In this document: one piece after another, positions 1 through 9,382 of the stretch | How positions within the stretch are numbered: the first letter of the stretch is position 1 | Layout of the letters: each line of letters starts with the position of its first letter | DNA from: Methanolobus profundi | GTDB lineage: Archaea > Halobacteriota > Methanosarcinia > Methanosarcinales > Methanosarcinaceae | Length of the DNA: 64,000 nt | Reading direction: 5' to 3' | Assembly: GCF_900114835.1 (NCBI RefSeq) | Contig: NZ_FOUJ01000001.1 | Coordinates: 372,001 to 436,000, forward strand | The notes under the pieces: generated by a model | What the model saw: the letters and a program-made list of their open reading frames with translations, nothing else | Told to the model about the DNA's origin: nothing | Database searches by the model: none | Program-made: the position numbers and the translations under genes

Positions 1-162
1 AGCTGGTATTACCTTCGTGATCGTGTCTCGTACAAGCAATTCTTTTTCAGGAGGATAGTCAAATATCCAAAAAGGAACTTCGTTACCAAGACCCCTTGCT
101 TTTAAGAAATCCTCTTTTTGGAGTTCTTCTTTTAGAAGTTCGAGTCTTTCTTCAAGTTTCAT
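1..162 (-). CDS. brxB: BREX protein BrxB (DUF1788), N-terminal fragment
   Basis: The reverse strand from 162 is open to the window edge and encodes 54 residues. The segment KARGLGNEVPFWIFDYPP followed by EKELLVRD matches the strongly conserved N-terminus of DUF1788/BrxB proteins (charged helix, then a GLGNE..F.IFDY.P..EL.VR block). BrxB is a small accessory protein of BREX phage-defence operons whose biochemical role is not settled. The gene reads out of the window to the left, so the remaining brx/pgl genes should lie there. It is divergent from mcrC across 282 bp, and no brxA-like gene precedes it. The family call rests on motif recognition in a short fragment; the presence of a complete BREX operon is inferred. 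Confidence 0.75.
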   Translation of the reverse strand, partial: MKLEERLELLKEELQKEDFLKARGLGNEVPFWIFDYPPEKELLVRDTITKVIPA

Positions 163-444
163 AGTTGCCTGCTTATTATCTCTAAAATTATTTAAAGATG
201 GTCTTTTTATTATATTGGCCATATTTGTTTTGACTTTCAATTTATTCCGACGTTTTACTTTCTTTAGTTGTTGGCTAGTCCTTCAAAACCTGAATCATTG
301 AATAAACAATCTAAGTCATTTTCTTTTTAAAATAGAAAATGTACATCAAGTATATATAATATTTTAGCATGTATGCTTCTAAAATTATTTGTTTTTCTTT
401 TATTAGTACAGAATTCCAGATTTGTCAATTGAATAAAGTGGATT
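163..444. promoter_or_regulatory. divergent brxB / mcrC promoter region
   Basis: This 282-bp AT-rich spacer separates the divergent starts of brxB and mcrC and contains no plausible gene. A TATA-like run (agtatatataatattttag, near 347-366) is suitably placed for rightward transcription towards mcrC with a leader of several tens of bases. Assignment as promoter is by position and composition only. Confidence 0.45.
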
Positions 445-1743
445 ATGATTTCCAACTCCCCAATAACTCTATTCGAATACGAATCCCTCTTCTACTCCGA
501 TCCCAGACTCAGTTCCTACTCTAATCATCTCGACCTCATCGACCAACTCAACCAGTCAAACGGTGAACTCCTGACCTTGCACCGCAACAGTCTACAGGCA
601 AAGCAGTATGTCGGGTTGATTCAGGTCAGGGATCTTTCTATAGAGATACTGCCAAAGATGTACAGGGATGGATTAACAGAGGCTGCACAGGTGGAGCATG
701 CTCAGAGGAATCTGTTGTATCTGCTGCATTACTGTTATGACATACCGATCTATGAGAGTGAGATCGCTCATATGGAGTCCCGGAAGGCAAACTGGTTCGA
801 GATACTGACCTTCATGTTCACCAGGACGCTTCAGGATATATTCAAGAAAGGGGCTCAGAAGCAGTATATCTCAGTAGAGGAGAATTTGCCTTACTTTAAG
901 GGAAAGTGTTTGATACAGAAACATATCGCAGTCAATAGTTTCAAGAAACACCTGTTCTATGTCAACTATGATGAGTTCAGTCCGGATATTCCATTGAACC
1001 AGATGCTCAAGTTTGTTGTCAATAAGTTAAAGCTCAGGTCACAGGACCTTGAGAACAGAAGGAATCTGCATATTCTGGATCAGGAGATGGACGATATATC
1101 ATTGGTATCAAATCCTGCTCCATTGCTTGATAAGGTCATCTTCACGAGGTTGAATGAGAATTATAGGCCGGTATTCAATCTGGCAAAGATGTTCATAGAA
1201 GGGAATGTCGTTGAAACATCGGTCGGTTCTACAGGTGCGTTTGCATTCACTTTTGATATGAATCTGCTATTTGAGCGTTTTATTGCTCGTTTTCTTAAAG
1301 AACATCAGGATTCGATTCTACCTGAACACCTTCAGAACTGTGGAATCTATTCACAGGCCGGTGGTAGAGAGCTTGCCAGGAATTTAAAGGATAGTAAAGT
1401 GTTCTGGTTAAGACCTGATATTCTTCTTGAAGAAAGAGGGCAGGCAAAATTGATCATCGATACAAAGTACAAGAAGCTGAAAAAAGAGGACAGAAAACTT
1501 GGAATTTCTATTTCAGACATGTATCAGATGGCTGCCTATGCAAGCAGATACTGTTGTTCCAATATCATTTTACTTTACCCTCGTACTGCAGGAGGAAATG
1601 AATCAATCCTTGAGGAATATACACTACAAGGAACAGGTCACAAGGTTAGGATAGCAACCGTGGACCTGCGAGTTGATCTGACTAATCCAATTAACAAAAT
1701 GAAACTTATAAACGATCTGAAAGGGATACTAGGAGAGGTTTAA
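445..1743 (+). CDS. mcrC: McrC-type nuclease subunit of an McrBC restriction system
   Basis: 432 residues, the normal length for McrC (PF10117). The N-terminal half carries the family block YVGLIQVRDLSIEILPKM. The C-terminal half is a PD-(D/E)XK nuclease: D325 in LRPDILL and D339-T-K341 in IIDTKYKKL supply the metal-binding D...D-x-K. McrC is the endonuclease that McrB, a GTP-driven AAA+ translocase, loads onto modified (classically methylcytosine) DNA. The order here is mcrC then mcrB, with a 2-bp gap, the reverse of E. coli. The ATG at 445 is preceded by AAGTGG. The target modification cannot be read from the sequence. Confidence 0.88.
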   Translation: MISNSPITLFEYESLFYSDPRLSSYSNHLDLIDQLNQSNGELLTLHRNSLQAKQYVGLIQVRDLSIEILPKMYRDGLTEAAQVEHAQRNLLYLLHYCYDIPIYESEIAHMESRKANWFEILTFMFTRTLQDIFKKGAQKQYISVEENLPYFKGKCLIQKHIAVNSFKKHLFYVNYDEFSPDIPLNQMLKFVVNKLKLRSQDLENRRNLHILDQEMDDISLVSNPAPLLDKVIFTRLNENYRPVFNLAKMFIEGNVVETSVGSTGAFAFTFDMNLLFERFIARFLKEHQDSILPEHLQNCGIYSQAGGRELARNLKDSKVFWLRPDILLEERGQAKLIIDTKYKKLKKEDRKLGISISDMYQMAAYASRYCCSNIILLYPRTAGGNESILEEYTLQGTGHKVRIATVDLRVDLTNPINKMKLINDLKGILGEV

Positions 1744-1745
1744 GA

Positions 1746-4238
1746 ATGGTGAATATATGGTTAATACGACCGGGTGAAGAAGCTCGTTTATGGGAAGAGT
1801 TCCAGAACAAAAAATGCATTGCAATCGGATGGGATGATGATAGTTACTCAAAGTATCAGTCTCTTGCAGATGTAAGGCTAGTACATCGTATGAACAATGC
1901 GAACTCTATCTGGTACTTCTACAAAAACATGAAAATAGGAGACATAGCTGTTGCTATCAAGGGTCAGAAGGGAATCCAGGGTATTGGCAAGATCACAAGC
2001 AGGTATATTGAACCAAATGATCCACAGAATCCCGAAATGGAATATGGACATGTACGATTTGTTGAATGGTTGATTGTTGATAAGGTAAGGGATCTCTCCT
2101 ATAATCTCCCACAAAAAACCATCACTCCACTGAAAGATACCTGGAAATGGGAAGAAATAAAGAATGAGTATATCCAGATCGATGAGAAGTATAAGGAAGT
2201 ATTTGTCGAATTGGAAAGTGGGAGCAAAGTTGACCTTTCACAATTTATAAGACCATTTATATCTGAATTGAATTCAGATGAGTTAAAGAATCGTCGAAAT
2301 GAGCTCATAGCCCGTAGTGAGAACGTACGCAGTAAAATAAGAACAGAATACTTCGAGTCATTAACTGAAGAAGACATCTTCGAGATCTTGAAAAATACAG
2401 AGGCTACATCTCTGGGGAGCCTTGAGTTTGATAGGATAATACGAGAGAACGATGGTTTTGACAAATTTAAAAGAAAACTAGTGGATTTTCTCGAAACAAC
2501 CAGCTTATCTGAGAGTGATGTTAGCAATCTCTTTACTTCATTTAATGGGTTGGGACGTGCCTATTCAACTGAATTAATGTGCTTAAAGCAACCTGATAAA
2601 TTCTGGATATGGAATTCACTAACAGACAAATTGTTTTCAAAGATGAGCATAGATATTGGACAAAACCTTTCTGCCGGTAAAAAGTATGTGGCTATGCAAA
2701 CACACATGTCCGATATTTTGCAGGAACTAAAAAGCACTGGCTTAGAAGATGCCACTTATTTAGATGTCTATCTATTTTCTAAATGGTTAAAAGACAAAGA
2801 TATTTCAGGTGGTCCTTATGGTGCAACAAATACCGCAGTTGTTCTAGATAATCCTCTACTCACAGGTGCACTGTCACATACAAAAAATGTGATTTTGTAT
2901 GGTCCTCCTGGAACCGGTAAAACATATACAGTTCAGCAATTCATAAAGACATTCCTAGCTGATCAGTTATCAAAACCAAAATCATTCGATGAGATCAAGA
3001 CTGAGTATCTTCAGGATTTGACATGGTATCAGATCACTGCATTATCAATGTATTTGAACCATAAAGACGAGAAAATAAAACTTACAGATCTAAGGAAGGA
3101 TGATTTGATTGCCTTTTATTTTGAAAGGGTAAAAGAAAATGCAAGTAACTTATCCAGGTCACTAGGAGCTACTCTGCAAATCTATTCTAATCCGAATAGT
3201 GAAACTGTAAAATATACAAATAAACACACACCTGCACTATTTGATAGAACAAATCAAAATGAATGGTACTTGATACCAGATGGTGTTGAATATGTTGAAA
3301 CAAATCTTTCTGAAATTATAGATGTTCTTTCAAAGAAGAATATAATAACTGAAGAAAGAACTATTGAACAGTTCTGCACTTTCGTCACGTTCCACCAGTC
3401 ATATGGATACGAGGATTTCATTGAAGGATTAAAACCAGTTGTCAATGACAATGGAGATGTTTCCTATAGAGTAGAAGCCGGTGTTTTCAAAGAGATAAGT
3501 GAAAGGGCCAGACATGATTCTGAAAACAATTATGTCCTTGTCATCGATGAGATCAACAGAGGAAATATTGCCAAGATATTCGGTGAACTTATCACTCTGA
3601 TTGAAGATGATAAGCGTAGTGAGGCGAACAAAAAAGGACTAAGTGTCAAACTTCCATATTCAAAAACAGAGTTCTCTGTACCTTCAAACCTTTATATCCT
3701 TGGAACCATGAACACTGCAGATCGTTCAATAGCATTACTGGATATTGCTTTGAGAAGACGGTTCACTTTCCTTGAAATCATGCCGGATTATTCTATTATC
3801 GAATTCGATGTTGGCGGAGTAAATATTGCTTCATTGCTGGAAGGGCTTAATATCACGGTTTCTGCGTTGATTGATAGAGACCATCAGATAGGTCACAGTT
3901 ACTTCTGTGACTTAGCAGATCAGGAAGAGGATTTAGCTAAAGACAAACTGTATTTTATCTGGTATAAGAAAATAATACCTCTGCTACAGGAGTATTTCTA
4001 TAATGACTGGGAGCAGCTCAAGCTTATTCTTGGGGATTTTGTTGTTGAGAATGGGACAAGCAGAGTTCCTGCTTTGAAGGATAAGATCGTTAACAAGAGT
4101 TATGAGATTAGGGATTTTGAAAGAGATTGGAATGCATTTTCTAGGGCTTTGAAGCATATTTATGAAGAACATAAAGATTCTATTTCAATAGAGGAATCAG
4201 CTGACTTGTCTACTGTGAATGATTCTACAGAGGAATAG
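1746..4238 (+). CDS. mcrB: McrB-type AAA+ GTPase with N-terminal EVE/PUA-like reader domain
   Basis: 830 residues. The Walker A is GPPGTGKT (386-393), the Walker B is VLVIDEINRGN (D601, E602) and the sensor block is NTADRS (656-661). IDEINRGNIAKIFGEL and NTADRSIALLDIALRRRF are diagnostic of McrB. The first ~115 residues (IWLIRPGEEARLWEEF...IAIGWDD...GIQGIGKI) resemble the EVE/PUA-like modules that replace the classical DUF3578 reader in many McrB proteins; residues ~170-350 are a linker of unknown fold. The start at 1746 has GGAGAGG 7 bp upstream, inside the mcrC end, so the two genes are translationally coupled. Role: modified-DNA recognition and nucleotide-driven activation of McrC. The reader assignment is less certain than the motor. 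Confidence 0.88.
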   Translation: MVNIWLIRPGEEARLWEEFQNKKCIAIGWDDDSYSKYQSLADVRLVHRMNNANSIWYFYKNMKIGDIAVAIKGQKGIQGIGKITSRYIEPNDPQNPEMEYGHVRFVEWLIVDKVRDLSYNLPQKTITPLKDTWKWEEIKNEYIQIDEKYKEVFVELESGSKVDLSQFIRPFISELNSDELKNRRNELIARSENVRSKIRTEYFESLTEEDIFEILKNTEATSLGSLEFDRIIRENDGFDKFKRKLVDFLETTSLSESDVSNLFTSFNGLGRAYSTELMCLKQPDKFWIWNSLTDKLFSKMSIDIGQNLSAGKKYVAMQTHMSDILQELKSTGLEDATYLDVYLFSKWLKDKDISGGPYGATNTAVVLDNPLLTGALSHTKNVILYGPPGTGKTYTVQQFIKTFLADQLSKPKSFDEIKTEYLQDLTWYQITALSMYLNHKDEKIKLTDLRKDDLIAFYFERVKENASNLSRSLGATLQIYSNPNSETVKYTNKHTPALFDRTNQNEWYLIPDGVEYVETNLSEIIDVLSKKNIITEERTIEQFCTFVTFHQSYGYEDFIEGLKPVVNDNGDVSYRVEAGVFKEISERARHDSENNYVLVIDEINRGNIAKIFGELITLIEDDKRSEANKKGLSVKLPYSKTEFSVPSNLYILGTMNTADRSIALLDIALRRRFTFLEIMPDYSIIEFDVGGVNIASLLEGLNITVSALIDRDHQIGHSYFCDLADQEEDLAKDKLYFIWYKKIIPLLQEYFYNDWEQLKLILGDFVVENGTSRVPALKDKIVNKSYEIRDFERDWNAFSRALKHIYEEHKDSISIEESADLSTVNDSTEE

Positions 4239-4637
4239 AGTATTTCACCTTTATCAGACTGTAACAAGAAGCCACCCATTTTAATGGGTGGTAACTGACT
4301 ATTGATTTCAGGAAAAAACACATCAATTACATTGCTTATTTCGTAAACAATGACCTTTCTGTCATCCATGATTTCATACTCCGTTTTTGATGTACAGATC
4401 TATTCCATAGTCAGAAACGAATTTAGATGACTTAAAACAATATCCTTGTTTTTGTTGAGTTCACCTACAAAATAGTCTCTGAACTCTATTACACTTGATT
4501 TCAGGAGATATTTCCTACAATCCTTTATAATGTACTGCCAGAATCCCAAAGATATTGTTTTTTCTTCTTATTTTCAAAAAATATCATGACATCTAAAAAA
4601 ACATATAACCAATGTAGATACTCTATTAATAAAACGG
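4239..4637. other. 399-bp spacer with a possible decayed gene
   Basis: No intact gene is visible between mcrB and the helicase. On the minus strand a short stretch about 4563-4400 reads like protein (FWQYIIKDCRKYLLKSSVIE..., then an amber stop). It could be the remains of a gene, but neither end is intact and I do not recognise a family. A short hairpin-forming CCACCCATTTTAATGGGTGG lies at about 4273-4292, just past mcrB, and may act as a terminator. Confidence 0.3.
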
Positions 4638-7600
4638 GTGATCTTCATTCATCAAAACACAAACGAATCATTCAAGTTTTCAAATCAGCACATACCTATG
4701 GAATATGCGTGTGATTCTAATGGAGATGTTCTGTATATCACCCAAAGAGAAGAAACTGCAGCTGCTTCTGGGCTTTTCTGTTTGTTATGTGATAAAGAAG
4801 TGATTGCAAAGAACAAGCAAGATTTCCCAAAGAGAAGGTGGCATTTCGCCCATAAAGCAATTGGAGAAAAAGAACATTCATTAGAATCCATAATCCATCT
4901 AAATGCCACAATGAAGGTCTATGACATTTTAAGCTCAAAATTGGATTCAGATGAATCATTAATCTTCAAATTTAGATGTCCTCGATACAATATTGATCAA
5001 TACTACAATAGAATTCCTTTTCCTCTTGAACAACAAGATGGGCTCCGAACTTCTGACTCTTATACCTTTGACATGTTGAAAGATGCAACAGTTATTGAAT
5101 TGGAGAAGCCTTACTCGAATATTGTTCCAGATATTTCTATCTGGAATAATAACAAGATAGTAGCTGCAATTGAGATAACATCAACTCGTGATGTCAGTCT
5201 CAAAAAAAGACAGTTATATAAAGAACATAAGATTCCTGTTATTTTTATTGATGTTTCAACCATTGACAACTATCTTTATTTCGAAAGATCTTCGTTTGAT
5301 GAAGAAAGTATCATTTCTAGTGAAATATATACTTTAATCTTAAACAATCCATGTCAAAAGTACTGTGATTTCACCCATTTTCTCACTACTAAGGAAATGC
5401 TACTCGATCAATTCAAAAGAAAAGAAATGCAGTCTCAAATTAAAGTAAATGAATTTCAGCAGGCATTTACTCTTATAACAGAGGAAACTTCAATAAGTTC
5501 TCTTCCTAAGGTTTTACAAGAGACACCTAGAATTAGAATCGATTCTCTTTCTCTTCCCAGGGAAGCAATTGAGATCTATACGAATGCCGGTATTGAAGAA
5601 TTATATCCTCCCCAGAGTGAGATTGTAAACAAAGGTCTTTTGGAGGGAAATAATATCCTTGCAGCTATTCCAACAGCATGTGGGAAAACACTGGTTGCAG
5701 AGCTTGCTATGCTCAAACATGTTCTTAATGGCGGCAAAGCCCTCTACATTGTTCCCCTGAGGGCCTTGGCAAATGAGAAGTATGAAAGATTCAAGGAATT
5801 CGAATCACTAGGCATAAAGACAGGGATCTCTACCGGAGAACTTGAGTCTAAAAGTGAACAACTCGGTAAGAATGATATCATCGTCTGTACTTCTGAGAAA
5901 ACAGACTCAATGCTTCGCAATGGTACAACTTGGCTACAGGACTTATCCATTGTTGTTGTTGATGAAGTTCATCTCCTAGGAGATTCTCTTAGAGGTCCTA
6001 CTGTAGATATTGTTATAACAAAGCTAAGGAGTATTCCAGACCTACAGATAGTTTCTCTTTCTGCCACAATTGGAAATGCAGAGGTTCTTGCAGAATGGTT
6101 AGATGCTGAACTTGTTGTCAGTGAATGGAGACCAACAGTACTGAATGAAGGAATTGCAATCGGTAAAGCAATGAACTTTTTTACTGGAGAAAATCCTCAT
6201 CAAGAGAAAATAAAGCATGATACAAAGGACATTAGTGCAAATATTGTCCTTGATACAATAGAGCAAGGAGCCCAATGTCTTGTATTTGAAAGCAGTCGAA
6301 GAAATTGTGCAGGCTTTGCTAAGAGATTCTCAAATATTAAGAATCAAGAACAAAGAGCAATAAATGCTTTGTTAGACAACGATAGCAAGAAAGAACTTGC
6401 TGTAATTGCCGATGAGGTTGAACTGTCAAGTAATACCGGTGAAGCAAAGATCCTTGCAGACTGCATTCGTAATGGTTCAGCATATCATCATGCAGGTCTT
6501 AATTCCACTCAGAGAAAACTTGTAGAAGAAGGATTCAAGAACAACTTGATCAAGATAATTTCCTGTACACCAACTTTAGCAGCGGGTATAAATCTTCCAG
6601 CACGAAAGGTTATTATTCGAAATTATTCACGTTTTAATCCAGAATGGGGTATGGTTCCTATTCCTGTCCTTGAATATAAGCAAATGGTAGGAAGAGCAGG
6701 CCGACCACATTTAGATCCTGAAGGTTTTTCTCTTCTTCTTGCTAAAGAAGCTGGCGATATAGATGAACTAAAAGAAAAATATATCTTCGCAACAGCAGAA
6801 GATATCGATTCATACCTACGTGATGAATCAATTCTACGCAGTCATGTACTCGGAATTATAAGCAGTAGTTCATCGATATCACAACAAGGTATCATTGAAT
6901 TCTTCTTAAGAACATTCTCTGCACATACTGGCGATGATAATGAATTTATCGAAAGTATCTATTCCTGCATCGAATTTCTTCAAAATCATGAAATGATAAC
7001 GAATGAAAACAATCTTTACATGCCTACCAGTCTTGGACTATTGGTTTCCCGGATGTACATTAATCCACTGACTGCAGCAATTATCACCGAAAAATTGGAA
7101 TATGCAATGCAATCAAAAATGAAATTAACAATTCTTTCTTTACTCCAATTAGTCTGTATAACTGATGAAATTAGATCTGTTTACATAAAGAACCCCGAAC
7201 TAGTAGAGTATTCATGCATTGCTTTGAAAATCAAAGAAGAAATCATTTGCCCACCCGAGGAACATGCTGACCTTCCTTATGAATATCAATCTTATCTTGA
7301 ATCTTTAAAGAATACCTTAATTTTAAAAGACTGGATTAACGAAGTTGATACCGAAATAATTGTTGAAAAATACTCTACCGGAGAAGGAGACCTTCATAAT
7401 CTATCCAGTGGTGCAGCAAGAATTGCTTCTGCAATCAATCGAATTGCTGCTCTTCGAGAATATGATATACCTTTTAATGGACTTGATATTCGTTTGGAAT
7501 ATGGGGCAGGTCCTGAACTTGTTGATCTCCTTAAAATAAAGAATGTAGGAAGAAAAAGAGCTAGATTACTATATACAAATCATGTCAGGTCAGTTGAAAC

Positions 7601-7769
7601 ATTAAAAACCTGTTCTTTTGAGCAAGTATCCAAGCTGCTCGGTGAAAAGATAACCTTAAAGATATTCAAGCAACTGTCGATGCCAGTACCACCCAGTGTA
7701 GAAAACTCTATTCAAGCTGCTGTAAAAAACTCTGTTGTTGATGCTCAGAAATCCTTATTTGATTTCTAA
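4638..7769 (+). CDS. CoiA-like PD-(D/E)XK nuclease fused to a Hel308-like Ski2 helicase
   Basis: 1043 residues. The N-terminal ~230 residues resemble the CoiA competence nuclease family: a C48-x2-C51 pair, then HFAH (69-72), then a PD-(D/E)XK-like core with D165 (VPDIS) and E179-I-T181 (AIEIT), where the usual lysine is replaced. Residues ~300-1000 form a Ski2-family helicase of Hel308 type: Walker A PTACGKT (345-351), DEVH box (442-445), LSATIGNAE, SSRRNCAGFAKRF, TPTLAAGINLPARKVII and QMVGRAGRP, followed by a ratchet-like segment and C-terminal helix-hairpin-helix region (LLKIKNVGRKRARLLY). Ordinary Hel308 is ~700-750 residues and lacks the nuclease. The start is a GTG at 4638; an ATG at 4698 is the alternative. 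It follows mcrCB on the same strand after 399 bp, in a defence neighbourhood. A role in DNA defence or repair is inferred. Confidence 0.75.
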   Translation: MIFIHQNTNESFKFSNQHIPMEYACDSNGDVLYITQREETAAASGLFCLLCDKEVIAKNKQDFPKRRWHFAHKAIGEKEHSLESIIHLNATMKVYDILSSKLDSDESLIFKFRCPRYNIDQYYNRIPFPLEQQDGLRTSDSYTFDMLKDATVIELEKPYSNIVPDISIWNNNKIVAAIEITSTRDVSLKKRQLYKEHKIPVIFIDVSTIDNYLYFERSSFDEESIISSEIYTLILNNPCQKYCDFTHFLTTKEMLLDQFKRKEMQSQIKVNEFQQAFTLITEETSISSLPKVLQETPRIRIDSLSLPREAIEIYTNAGIEELYPPQSEIVNKGLLEGNNILAAIPTACGKTLVAELAMLKHVLNGGKALYIVPLRALANEKYERFKEFESLGIKTGISTGELESKSEQLGKNDIIVCTSEKTDSMLRNGTTWLQDLSIVVVDEVHLLGDSLRGPTVDIVITKLRSIPDLQIVSLSATIGNAEVLAEWLDAELVVSEWRPTVLNEGIAIGKAMNFFTGENPHQEKIKHDTKDISANIVLDTIEQGAQCLVFESSRRNCAGFAKRFSNIKNQEQRAINALLDNDSKKELAVIADEVELSSNTGEAKILADCIRNGSAYHHAGLNSTQRKLVEEGFKNNLIKIISCTPTLAAGINLPARKVIIRNYSRFNPEWGMVPIPVLEYKQMVGRAGRPHLDPEGFSLLLAKEAGDIDELKEKYIFATAEDIDSYLRDESILRSHVLGIISSSSSISQQGIIEFFLRTFSAHTGDDNEFIESIYSCIEFLQNHEMITNENNLYMPTSLGLLVSRMYINPLTAAIITEKLEYAMQSKMKLTILSLLQLVCITDEIRSVYIKNPELVEYSCIALKIKEEIICPPEEHADLPYEYQSYLESLKNTLILKDWINEVDTEIIVEKYSTGEGDLHNLSSGAARIASAINRIAALREYDIPFNGLDIRLEYGAGPELVDLLKIKNVGRKRARLLYTNHVRSVETLKTCSFEQVSKLLGEKITLKIFKQLSMPVPPSVENSIQAAVKNSVVDAQKSLFDF

Positions 7770-7885
7770 ATATACGTTATTGCTTGATATCCCTATTAGA
7801 GCTAAAAACTGTATCTAAGCTAATTAGACAAAAAAATGAAATATACTTTTCAACAATGTCTTTTTAGCTAAAAATAGTGCAGCCA

Positions 7886-7900
7886 ACCGCCTCAGGCGGT
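7886..7900. terminator. GC-rich hairpin
   Basis: The bases ACCGCC and GGCGGT flank a three-base loop and form a compact GC hairpin in otherwise AT-rich DNA. It lies about 117 bp past the helicase gene and just past the stop codon of the transposase reading frame. It may end transcription from either side, or be a stray repeat unit: a similar GC-rich hairpin occurs at 52505-52518. Confidence 0.35.
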
Positions 7901-7903
7901 ATG

Positions 7904-8881
7904 TCATATTATTGCTGTGAAAAATAAACTAAAAATCTCCATTGATCTTTTTGCATAGCCAGATACCTTCTTTAATTGTGAAAATAATGGCTCTGTAGAA
8001 ATCCTCATCTGAACAATAAACATAACCTTGGCACACCTGTCAAGATTATGTACCAACAGTTTGAATTTGACCTCTTTGACTTGATTCCAATACTTTTTTG
8101 CTTTAATTTCTTCTCCATACTTTCTTTTCAGAACAGAGAACATCGTTTCAACCAAGTTTCTGTTATGATACAAGTCCCTGTCAAATTCCCATTCCATTTT
8201 TCTGCGATATTTGCCTTTGACTCTCTTCCTTTTTCTTTGTCTCAAAGGAATCATAGCTATCGCATCTAATTGTTCTTTTGTTAGTGAATGTATATTTTCT
8301 GAATCGTATCCTTTGTCCATGACATAGTATTTTGATTTGCGGGTTTTATGACATTGCTTCAGCAATGTCATTGCATGTTTTGCATCATGCACAGGTTTAC
8401 CTGATATCTTAAATCCCGTCACAATTAATTTTGCAGTATCAACAGAAATGCTAGTTTTCAGGAATGATCTACGTTTCTTTCCTGTTCTCCAAGAATAATA
8501 GTGGCTACAATGTCCACTAGTAAACCCACTTGAATCAATAGCGGTAATCTCTATCTGCTCACCATATGAATAAAAGAGCTTTAATGTTTGTTGTAGCAAT
8601 CCACTAAAATATACGGACTTGAGTCTACTAATGAATTTTTGAAGGGTAGTAAAATGTGGAACCTGCTTTAACCCTATTCTTGTTTTGACCTCATCCATTA
8701 CTTCGATAAGTTCAACAATATCTCTATAGTCTTCAATAAGGTAATCTTTCAACAATATCAATGTCAATAGCTGGTGCTGAGTGTATTTTCTTTTAGAATA
8801 TTTGCAACTATATATCTGAAGGTGTGAATTTCCTGATACAGCTAAAGCTGTATCAACAAACTTTAAGTACTTATTAACCAA
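7904..8881 (-). CDS. IS5-family DDE transposase reading out of its element
   Basis: 325 residues in the annotated frame. Catalytic DDE residues are D116 (AIDSSGF), D189 (YVMDKGYDS) and E245 ([15 protein letters not shown]), the spacing of IS4/IS5-type transposases. Only residues 1-297 lie inside the element: the inverted repeat ends at codon 298 (STEP), no stop lies inside the IS, and the last ~28 residues ([15 protein letters not shown]...) come from host DNA. The protein may still be active, since the catalytic core is complete. The ATG at 8881 is the first of the frame. The function is transposition of this element. Confidence 0.85.
   Translation of the reverse strand: MVNKYLKFVDTALAVSGNSHLQIYSCKYSKRKYTQHQLLTLILLKDYLIEDYRDIVELIEVMDEVKTRIGLKQVPHFTTLQKFISRLKSVYFSGLLQQTLKLFYSYGEQIEITAIDSSGFTSGHCSHYYSWRTGKKRRSFLKTSISVDTAKLIVTGFKISGKPVHDAKHAMTLLKQCHKTRKSKYYVMDKGYDSENIHSLTKEQLDAIAMIPLRQRKRKRVKGKYRRKMEWEFDRDLYHNRNLVETMFSVLKRKYGEEIKAKKYWNQVKEVKFKLLVHNLDRCAKVMFIVQMRISTEPLFSQLKKVSGYAKRSMEIFSLFFTAII
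7989..8004 (+). repeat. left terminal inverted repeat of the IS
   Basis: GGCTCTGTAGAAATCC pairs with 8973-8988 in inverted orientation (14 of 16). It overlaps the codons for the last residues (ISTEP) of the transposase. Confidence 0.85.
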
Positions 8882-8972
8882 AACACAATCATCCCCTTTG
8901 TGTTTTCTTGTGCTGATTAATACTCAGGGGATTAATCCTTTTTAAATTATTATGCTAAATAAAAAAGAAATA

Positions 8973-8988
8973 GGTTTTTTACAGAGCC
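8973..8988 (-). repeat. right terminal inverted repeat of the IS
   Basis: GGTTTTTTACAGAGCC is the inverted partner of 7989-8004. About 90 bp separate it from the transposase start and should hold its promoter. Confidence 0.85.
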
Positions 8989-9055
8989 AATAAATTAGGT
9001 ATTGAAACCAAATATAATCGAATATTATACTATTGTAATTAAGTTAGATGAATAT

Positions 9056-9321
9056 ATGTCATTAGCAGATCTTAGAATATACTATGCGTGACAGATCAAA
9101 CCCGAGGAACTTGGTGACCAGAAGATTACCGTGGCAGAGTATGTGACCTTGTTTATAATACTGGTTGGGATATTATCAAAGCGGGTGTTATTGAAGGTGA
9201 AGGCATGCTTTCTGAGGCAGCATTTATGTGGATACTTGGTAATTTAACTGGGTATGAGGATGTTGTTGATACTATTGTAGAAGATATTGCCGATGGGATT
9301 TCAGAACGAAACTTTGTATAA
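9056..9321 (+). pseudogene. decayed unidentified gene next to the IS
   Basis: An ATG at 9056 opens a frame (MSLADLRIYYA) that stops at a TGA after 11 codons. Further down, another frame reads convincingly as protein to a TAA at 9319-9321: PEDYRGRVCDLVYNTGWD, then IIKAGVIEGEGMLSEAAF and a tail ending DIADGISERNFV. A TGA and at least one frameshift separate the pieces, so no intact product is expected. I do not recognise the family. The IS inserted just upstream may have removed or displaced its promoter. Confidence 0.45.
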
Positions 9322-9382
9322 TTCGTTATTTATTACATGATTAGATAATACCAAAAAAGAGAGAAAAACTCATCGTTTTCCC

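Larger units (their letters stand above)
7989..8988 (-). mobile_element. IS5-type insertion sequence, 1000 bp
   Basis: Terminal inverted repeats are visible: left GGCTCTGTAGAAATCC (7989-8004) and right, read inward, GGCTCTGTAAAAAACC. They match at 14 of 16 positions. A trinucleotide AAT flanks both ends (7986-7988 and 8989-8991) and may be the target duplication, although flanks this AT-rich make that weak. The length and the DDE transposase fit the IS5 superfamily elements common in Methanosarcina relatives. The flanking DNA joined across the element does not reconstruct an obvious gene. Confidence 0.85.

Noticed and set aside
9056-9321. TGA codons in the decayed gene as selenocysteine
   Set aside because: No sign of a SECIS-like hairpin, and frameshifts are needed as well; simple decay explains it.
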